From NCBI RefSeq assembly GCF_042242105.1, contig NC_092021.1, positions 6,250,355 to 6,314,354 of the forward strand: a stretch of DNA of 64,000 bases. The letters run 5' to 3'. Position 1 is the stretch's first letter, and every line of letters begins with the position of its first letter. The notes below the pieces were generated by a model. The model did not search any database. It saw nothing but the letters and a program-made list of their open reading frames with translations, and was not told where the DNA came from. The translations under genes were made by a program, and so were the position numbers. The stretch comes from Pempheris klunzingeri. Its lineage: Eukaryota; Chordata; Actinopteri; Acropomatiformes; Pempheridae. Below are positions 44,919-64,000 of this stretch, piece after piece.

Positions 44919-45490
44919 CGTGTGCATTTATTTATATGGCTACATATTGATCATTTTGTACAATGGTCATATAAACAGGACGAAGATGGGGTTATCAAGC
45001 TGGATTCACATCCCTCATTTAAGCACTGGTTACTTTCATATATTTAATCAAAATGGGCTTTAATTGATTTGCATCCAACCTTCACTGCTACACAGTTTAA
45101 TTATTTATCCACGTCACATTTAATGTTTTAACATTTTTGCTCCTGACAGCTTCATGTATTTCACAGGCCAACATCTCATTTGTTTATCCATAGCACAGTC
45201 TGAGTTTCTCCATTTCTATATCTACCTCATTTCATAAACTGTACCTTCAAAGTGCTCTCTGACACTAGACCTGGGACGCCTTGTGTCCATGAAATGAGAA
45301 AATTAAACCTTTGTCATAGAACTAAACCAAACCAATCGATAGAAAGGCGTCGACCTGGAGAGTAACATATATCAGCATGAGGATTCTAAATGGCTCCTGT
45401 TGTGTAATACTGACCTTTGAATTTTGACCTCGGAGTATGTTTAAAAGCTTATAACTTAGCATCATAAGGGGCTACACACATGGGACCAAC
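44243..45490. other. non-coding, AT-rich; holds one microsatellite
   Basis: No gene seen. Contains the (TG)n at 44,871. Confidence 0.5.
44871..44912. repeat. (TG)n microsatellite
   Basis: About 21 TG units followed by gcgcgcacgtgtgc. Confidence 0.95.
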
Positions 45491-45492
45491 TG

Positions 45493-45734
45493 TTATAGAG
45501 AGCTCTTGACCTCAGGTATCATGTGAGTTTGGGCAACAACTGGATTTATTTTCAGATATGGGTAAAATACAGCTGTTAGAGCCAACAGCGCTACGGATCC
45601 ACCAAAGACAGGCAGGATGCCGTGGAAGAACAGGCTGATAGAAGAAGCAGGAAAAGCCAGGAAGAGCAAGATGGAGGCCAGTGAGGATGTTAACCCCACC
45701 TGGGCTTTCTTTAGCTCCCCCCAGCTAACAAGAC
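45493..45734 (-). CDS. candidate terminal exon, hydrophobic protein, unrecognised
   Basis: On the - strand, behind an acceptor-like ctctggcag, an open frame of about 80 codons runs to a stop at 45,493. It encodes ELKKAQVGLTSS followed by two hydrophobic stretches (LASILLFLAFPASSISLFF and GGSVALLALTAVFYPYL), as in the last two helices of a small membrane protein. No matching upstream exon or poly(A) signal was found. It may be an exon of a gene, a relic or chance. I do not recognise the family. Confidence 0.25.
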
Positions 45735-46056
45735 CTGCCAGAGGTGGACGCAGAGTGGCCTCTTTTCAATACTACAGTGTGGAGCAACAATGTCATGAAT
45801 TGGTTATAAGCTACAGTTGATGTTACAGTTAATGTTAATGTCATCACACAGTGAAAACATGTGACAGTAGCTGTAATGCAATCCAGCAATGTGGCAACAT
45901 CAATGATGAAAACAGGTAACAAATGTACTGACTCATCTGCTGTTTGTCTTATAACTATACGTTTATTTTTCACTATTATCAGAATTCCCACAATGATCAA
46001 TATTTCCTCTACAGTTATAAACTGTTATTCACCCTTTTCTGTAATTTGTCTTTTAG

Positions 46057-46550
46057 AAAAAGAAGAAGAATCCAGTTGAGACAAGGAAAGGAGAAGCTTC
46101 CACTAAAAAGATAAATAAACATTTTGATCTATTTAATTATCAGAGTTTCCTGCACAGATGGAAAGCTCCTCTGGCTGATGAAGTTGTTTCTTAACTATCA
46201 CCTTCCTTGTGTGTTGTTTGTCTTTTAGAGAGAGGAAAGAAAACAACATGAAGAAGAAACAAGAAGCAGACCAGATGAGACAAGACGCCAGGAGAGAGGA
46301 CAGCGTGCAGGAGAGGAGTCCAGACAGGTGGAGGCCAGAAGGATACAGCACACACAGTGGACCCTCTCATTTAGGACATAAACGTACTTTTATGTATTTG
46401 TTATGTCAAATTCATATACTGATGAACACTTCATCTGTTGGCTTGCTGAGGTTATTAACTGTTATTGCACCTTGTCTTTCCAGTGAGGATGAGCGGCCCC
46501 AGATGTCCCCCCAGCTGCTGCAGCAGGACTGTCACAGTTTTCTGTCCTGA
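46057..46550 (+). other. exon-like segments, charged, unrecognised
   Basis: Three acceptor-like sites (tttgtcttttag at 46,056, gtttgtcttttag near 46,228, tgtctttccag near 46,482) are each followed by open sequence. The second opens a Lys/Glu/Arg-rich stretch (ERKENNMKKKQEADQMRQDA), and the frame stays open through the third to a stop at 46,550 (QLLQQDCHSFLS). Matching donors are not clear. Could be a decayed gene or a non-coding RNA. Confidence 0.2.
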
Positions 46551-47320
46551 AGATGATCAGTTTGAGAACTTACATTGTAACACACTTTGTCATTCTCAAG
46601 AACTTCTGTCAGTCGCTTTGGTTATTTTTCATTCAGGCCCTTTAAGAACAACAATAGCATTGTTTCATCCTGTTTATTGCTATCATGAAACTCGATGAAA
46701 AGACCAAACCAACATGTATTTTTCACCTGCTTTTTGTTTCTCATAAACATTCACATAAAGTTCACAGGACAAGTTACACAGTCATTGATAGTCACATGGA
46801 AGAAACTGATAGCATACTGTATTTGCTATGATCTGTTGTGTCATCAGGGTTTCCATAGCAACATCATATAACAAGTAAAATAGGTTAATGACACAACTCT
46901 GTAACATTTAAAGTTACACGATAGCAGTGACATAAAGTAGAATAGTATTGTTATAACGTTACAAAGGAGAACTATATACATGTATATACAGTATATATGT
47001 ATGTATGTATGTGTGTGTGTATACATACACCATCTGTATATGTGTATATATGTGTTTGGTAAACTCAGCGTAAGCAGCACTCACAGTAAATACACCTTCA
47101 CATGCACACTGGTCTCTCCTGCCCTCTGCTGGAATTTCTTAGTACAAGTTTTTGAGAAAAGGCAAACCAAGCCCAACAACAAAAGTATAATGATATTCAA
47201 ATCTAACAAAGTTTCTGATATAATTTTATACAAATCTTTCACAGATCAAGGTACCAAGTATGTAACTTCTTGTCAGACAGAGGCCAAGTGAAGATGCTGC
47301 TCCAGTGGAAAACAGTTGTT
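46551..47320. other. non-coding; TA/TG-rich simple sequence at 46,976-47,056
   Basis: No gene seen. The simple stretch mixes tatata, gtatgtatg and gtgtgtgt. Confidence 0.5.
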
Positions 47321-47402
47321 ATCAGAAGCACGATTTAAACCCACACCAACAGGGGAGACTATGACCTAAACACAGCACCTTAGACCGCTCAGCCACCCTG
47401 AC
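47321..47402 (-). pseudogene. decayed tRNA-Leu (TAG-like)
   Basis: The - strand aligns along its full length with the intact tRNA-Leu(CAG) at 48.4 kb. The loop reads tttaggt (anticodon TAG), but the anticodon stem has a mismatch, the T stem (gtggg/cgtgc) is broken and the 3' acceptor end is altered. The 3' flanks of both loci share gaaaacagttg, so they are local duplicates. Confidence 0.8.
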
Positions 47403-47676
47403 AAAGAGGATTTACAAGTTGATTTGGTACGTTCCACAGTTTATTCTATCAGCGTCAGGGACCATTATATATAATTTCAGAAATAAATGAATGGTGAATA
47501 CCATTATTCAGTCAGTACTGTAACAGCGGCCTACAGGGTCACAGCTGCATATGTATGGCAGATGTTACCATGAAAACCATGTGAACTGTCTATCTCTTTA
47601 CTATTAAAAAGGCAACGCAATTTGAATTTATTTACTGTCATGGTGTCCACATTACTTAAACAATTTGATGAAAAGC

Positions 47677-47788
47677 ATTATAAAAAAGTCCTGGGATTCA
47701 GAATAACTACATGTAGGATTATTCATAATGACAACCATACAAGAATACTAGTAAAACATTTACCTTCTGTTGACTGGGGCATGAGCGG
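47677..47788 (+). repeat. segment duplicated from about 43.5 kb
   Basis: 47,728-47,788 and 43,521-43,575 share caagaata, agtaaaacattta and tgactggggcatgag in the same order and spacing. The later copy is interrupted directly afterwards by an interspersed repeat. Confidence 0.65.
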
Positions 47789-48010
47789 CACAGTGGTGCA
47801 GCGGTTAGCAACCTGGGGTTTTTCTGCATGTACTCCCCATGCTTGCGTGGGATTTCTCCGGGTGCTCCTGGTTCCTTCCACAGTCCATAGACATGCAGGA
47901 TGTGTCAGCCCTGTGATTGACTGGCAACCAGTCCAGGGTGTACCCCACTTCTAGTCTAGCCCCCCTGTGACCTTGAAGGATAAGCGGAATAGACAATGGG
48001 TGGATGACTG
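47786..48010 (+). repeat. common teleost interspersed repeat, copy 3
   Basis: Starts gagcggcacagtggtgcagcg and contains gggtgctcctggttccttcc, cagtccatagacatgcagg, attgactggcaaccagtcc and aggataagcgg. This is the orientation in which the family is usually drawn; copies 1 and 2 are its reverse complement. Confidence 0.7.
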
Positions 48011-48224
48011 AAATGTAAAAGGTTCCAGGGATTATATGCAGTAGCATCATATGCATATGCATCGCACATCATTCTGCTCTTACAAAAAGTGTTCACCCTT
48101 GTATGAGCTGAATTATTCATTATGCAGGTAATAATATTAACCTCATAACATCTGACTGGAATACCTGTGTGTGATACACCTCCAGTTGTTGGGGGTGTTT
48201 GGTAAACTAAGCATGAAGCTCCAG

Positions 48225-48322
48225 TGGCGCTTTTCCATTACACAGTTTTAGCACTACAAGTGTTTGGTTTGCGTGTAGCCATTTACCTCGTTCACAGAAA
48301 TAATAAAAACGCACGGTCGCTG
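48225..48322 (-). mobile_element. fragment of the MITE-like element
   Basis: Begins tggcgcttttccattac and then matches the reverse complement of about 44,046-44,118 (for example tggctacacgcaaaccaaac). Truncated. Confidence 0.6.
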
Positions 48323-48370
48323 TAATTACACTTTTCACAAGAGTCCAGGTCTCGTACGGAAAACAGTTGA

Positions 48371-48453
48371 TGTCAGAAGTGGGATTCGAACCCACGCCTC
48401 CAGGGGAGACTGCGACCTGAACGCAGCGCCTTAGACCGCTCGGCCATCCTGAC
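48371..48453 (-). tRNA. tRNA-Leu(CAG), intact
   Basis: The - strand begins gtcaggatggccgagcgg and has a long variable arm as expected for Leu, anticodon stem ctgcg/cgcag with loop ttcaggt (anticodon CAG, reads CUG), T arm gtgggttcgaatcccac and discriminator A. It matches the vertebrate tRNA-Leu(CAG) consensus throughout. A T4 run lies about 9 bases downstream (- strand tgttttcc). A strong, probably active gene. Confidence 0.96.
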
Positions 48454-51400
48454 TCTGCGGTGTTAAGCTTTCAAAAATAATTTCACAAAAGCTCTTCGAT
48501 TTATAGGTAAGCGTTATGGACATTGACAGGATGAGTCCCAGAACTTGTTGGAAACTCACAGCACCGTTGGCGAGGCGGAAGTAGTCAACCCCAATCAGTC
48601 ACTCTCCCGTAGCCAATCCTGTATCAGAATGAGGTTAGGACCTCCTACCTCATTAGCATATACACACAAAAAATGTAGGTGAGCAAACATGTAGAAATAG
48701 GTACAAGATTTTTATTTATTCATTTCCTGTTTAATTAACAACTTTTATGTATTTATTTCTGCATTTAATTATTTACTTATTTATTTTTGTTTCTGTTTTC
48801 ATGCATTCATTTCTGTATTGACTTATATATTTATATAAATTGACATTTCAGTAATTTTTCATCCTCCATAACTGAGCAGCACAGCAAGGTTGAAACTGTT
48901 AGTAAATGAAAAGGAGAGCGAGGCCCAACAAAATTTATAAACTATAAGTTGCATCACTGACAGCTTTTCACCAAGTGCCACAAAACTTCCTCTTTCTTTT
49001 AAAACTTAACATGACTATATTAGGAAGGGCTGTCCCATTTCACAAAAACTATGATTGATGGTTTTATATCGTTTGCCTATATCATTTTAACTTCCTTTCT
49101 GTGACTAAGCGGGGGCATGTGTTTCAGTCTTGTAATTTTTCTCTGGGAAATTAGAGTTTTTAAAATCGAATAATTACAAATATTACCAAAAAAGTCTGAA
49201 GCCTGAAGAATTAGCAGCTTTTTAACAAGTGTAGATTCCTACTGTAGGTGTCTACAGACTATCATCACTGTCACTCATTCACATGACACCGACAGTGCTG
49301 CAAAAGGTCAGCCAATCAGAGTGAAATAATGGAATGAACTTCCTTATAATAAATACTGAAATAGTCCTAAAAGGAACTATATAGGAAAAACTGACACAAA
49401 CTGCTGTGTCATGTATCAGCAGGTTCAGTGTAGGATGTGGGCCGTCACAAATCAAAAATTCAAACTTTGAAATCATTCAAAGTTTTTATATCAAAGTATT
49501 TGAAGTACTTTTATCTCAGTCTCCATCACGAACTTTGAAGAGTAATATCTCCATCATATCCTGACAGCAGATGGTAGTTTCCAAGGAGTAACGACTTAAA
49601 ACAGGGTTTGGTCATGGTCTATTTACCACTCTTTTCGCTCACTGTTTACTAAAACCTGCCAGGCAACACTGACCGGTGAGAAAGCTGTGTGGAACCAGCA
49701 GGGTCAGATATCTGGGATGTCGTTATTCCCTCTAAAAAAGATCATTAGTTGAACAGGTGACCATTTTGAGTAAAGGGGAAGAACCAAAAGTTCTCCCTAC
49801 ACCTTAGGACCCCGATGATTAGCTGTTAGCAGTGTGTTTACAGTGAGTGGATCATCGATCTGCCTCTACAACTCAGCGTGGTAAAGAGAGAGATTTCACT
49901 GTCAGCCAAATAAAGATTTGCACTATTTTTAGGCTTTACGCCCTCAATATCACCAGACTAGGAGGCCATCTGACTAGAAGAGAGGGAGCTGCAGCTACAG
50001 CTGCTCCAGGTTATATATTGCAGGGTCAGGAAGCAGTGACTATCACAGGCCCTTATCACAGCAGACTCTGTTCTATTCAAGTGTCTGGTACCGTCCCAGG
50101 ACGGTGGAACTGAAACAGATAAATGGAATTCAGCCACTCTTAATTACAGCTGTGCTTTTCCAACTGCAACATGTCAAAAATATATTTGTCGTACTTGTGT
50201 CCTAAAGAGCAATGGAATGGAATGCCTCTATAATTAGTTTACATTTTACTCTAAATATAATTCAAAATGTGGTGTTAAAAAATGCGTAGTTCAGTTTCAT
50301 TCAATGAAGGTGAAACTACTCACCTTGAGCTATCACTTCCTCCATGTCATTTCCTACATTTGTGGGATGCTGCACACAGCCAGTTAGGACTGTAGTCTTG
50401 GAATCCTCACTTCAGTGTCATACAGGAGCTAATTATGATTTTTTGAGATACTTGACCCTCAATCTGGACACTGGCCTGGCCTGTTTTATCTGCTCTACTT
50501 CTTCTCCAATCTCAAACAATTTCAGGAACATCCATTGGCCTGACAAAATGAAATCCTGGAGGTTAGTGGCAGACTCAGGCTGTCTGAGGGACAGGGTCGA
50601 AACAAAATTTTTAAAAAAAAAGGGCACCAGCTACACGTATTGGGGCATCTGCATATGGGAAGTCCTGAGGCACTTGTGGTGTGTGTCTGTTTAATCTCTA
50701 AAACTACTGGACCAATCAGCCTAATCATTTTTCCGCACATTTACGCCTGTAGGCTGAATGACCTCTCATGGTTGCGGTGATTCATAAGTTTTGAAAAACC
50801 TATTTTATTGACAGTTTTATATCACCGTTGACTGCTGGCTCCTCGCTCCTCTTACCAGGGGGCCACAAACCATCAACACCTGCTTCAGTTTGACACTACA
50901 GAGCAAAAGGCACACAGACACACAAGTCTTACTCTTGTAAGGGATCAATACATGTTATCTTATCTTATCTTATCTTATCTTACCCAGTCTGCTGCAGGCC
51001 ACATTTTGGCTTTTTTCATGGCTCAGAAACTGACATCCATAGAAAAGTTCATCTGTAAATTAATGCCATACCTGAGATGTCATGATGCACTAAAATCCTA
51101 ACTTATTGGTCACACAATATGACATGAATAAATCTCTGTTTCTGTTATCTTTGCTGCCATGTTGACTGTAAGAAAAATGTGAGTCTACACTTATGAACAT
51201 AAGTATCTTGTAAAGCTTACAGTGGTTATATGTTTAGGTTAGATTATGATTAGAAATAGCAGATGCTATGCATTCTACTGAGTGCACTTTTCTAGTGTTG
51301 CCAAGTGACTCCGATTTATAACTGCTACACCTCTGTAAGAAAAACACTCAGGTTACTATTTAACCATTCAGACTAAAACTAATGTTTTATCATGTCGGGC

Positions 51401-51739
51401 ACATCCTATGTCACAGCATCACATTGTTTCCATTGGAAGCCATGCCATTAAAGTGTTTTTCAATTCATTTTCATCAAATTACCAGTGCGGATGGAGCTGT
51501 GATGAAGGTAAGCAAACACTACTGTAAGCCTTATTAAAGAAATAGGATATTAGAAATTATACATTAAGTTTGCAAAAGATGTGTAATACTGGCACACTGC
51601 AATTTTAAGCACCTTTCAATCACTTCACCTCAAATACAGAGCTTTTTTGTGTAAATGAACGTTTCTTTGTTGGTGAGTCAACAAATGAACGTGGCTTGGT
51701 GGAGTTCATTGAGAAAGTTGTGTTTTCTACTCCCGTCCT
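48454..51739. other. intergenic region upstream of gk
   Basis: No gene recognised. AT-rich simple sequence (runs of tattta) at about 48,700-48,840, and a retroelement-type tail with (TTATC)n at 50,930-50,982. Small open frames (for example 49,847-50,113 and 50,344-50,694) have no recognisable product. Confidence 0.55.
50955..50982. repeat. (TTATC)n microsatellite, probable retroelement tail
   Basis: Five to six ttatc units after cttgtaagggatcaatacatg, a 3' end seen in fish LINE/SINE copies (aggggatcaataaagt type). Confidence 0.7.
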
Positions 51740-52092
51740 CGTCCACACCAGCCCCACCGACACGGAGCGTGTCCCGAATTAGCGTGGAATTCTCCTCTCT
51801 CCCTCAGACCTCGGTTCCCCGAAGCTGATTGGACAGACCGTGGCCGACGCCTTCCGAGAGCAGCCAATCAGCACCGTCAGCGCCAGCCGGTTCCGGTGCA
51901 GCCTCCATATGTTTGGAACAATTCAGCGAGTGCGCCCGCCCCGTCGACCTGCCCCTCACGAGGAGTCCCGGCTTGAATTAAAACGAAAAGAAAAACTCGT
52001 GTCGGGAGTCCAAGTCCTCCTCCTAAGCCAGCCGGGACTGTTTAGCATTTTGTTTTCTGCGTTTCAACCGCCCACGAGCAAAAAGCACGAGA
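51740..52092 (+). promoter_or_regulatory. gk promoter and 5' UTR, GC-rich, TATA-less
   Basis: CpG density rises sharply from about 51,740 and falls after exon 1, in contrast to the AT-rich flanks. Two CCAAT boxes 36 bp apart in opposite orientation (attgg 51,828-51,832; ccaat 51,864-51,868) suggest NF-Y binding. No TATA box seen. An ATG at 51,909 in weak context opens a 69-codon frame that overlaps the gk start out of frame (ends 52,118); it matters only if transcription starts upstream of it. Confidence 0.65.
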
Positions 52093-63899
<11,807 letters not shown>

Positions 63900-64000
63900 G
63901 TAAGATCCTTTACCCAGGAAAATATTTCATGGACCACCGTGTTAAATGTCTTCCTTTCTGTTCTTTCTTCACACTGTTTTTGTCCTGATTCTGTTAGCCT

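Noticed and set aside
44872-45063. Cys/Val-rich open frame over the (TG)n tract
   Set aside because: Translation of a microsatellite.

Overview
The window is from a ray-finned (teleost, probably percomorph) fish. The reasons are a vertebrate-type intron-split glycerol kinase gene, fish-type L2 LINE fragments and LINE/SINE tails, a ZBED-like hAT transposon, a (TG)n microsatellite, and vertebrate-consensus tRNA genes for Asn, Thr and Leu.

Region 1 (1 to about 36,883) is one macrosatellite. A unit of about 1,607 bp is repeated head to tail 23 times and continues past the left edge. Every unit carries, on the + strand and in the same order, tRNA-Asn(GTT), tRNA-Thr(AGT), tRNA-Thr(TGT) and a fourth, degenerate Thr-like pseudogene. 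That makes 69 tRNA genes plus 24 degenerate or chimeric loci in 37 kb. Copies differ by few substitutions and by a handful of shared marker indels that recur in blocks, which shows homogenisation by unequal exchange. The last unit holds a crossover product: a chimeric Thr locus and a 242-bp internal duplication. No protein gene is credible in the array; all its open frames run through tRNA genes or their antisense.

Region 2 (36,884 to about 51,730) is repeat-rich. It holds an L2-type LINE on the - strand, split by a broken hAT element (38,270 to about 40,801), a LINE tail on the + strand, three copies of a common fish interspersed repeat, a short inverted-repeat element at 43.8 kb with a fragment at 48.2 kb, and microsatellites. 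It also has an intact tRNA-Leu(CAG) at 48,371-48,453 (- strand) with a decayed relative 1 kb away. Two stretches near 45.5 and 46.0-46.5 kb look exon-like but are not recognised.

Region 3 (about 51,740 to the right edge) is the 5' half of glycerol kinase (gk) on the + strand. It has a GC-rich TATA-less promoter with two CCAAT boxes and eleven coding exons (52,093-63,899), all with GT/AG borders and consistent phases. They encode residues 1-285, including the nucleotide-binding start, the glycerol-binding residues and the catalytic Asp252. The rest of the gene lies beyond the window.

The tRNA array and gk have no evident functional link; they are simply neighbours. The array is the most unusual part of the window.
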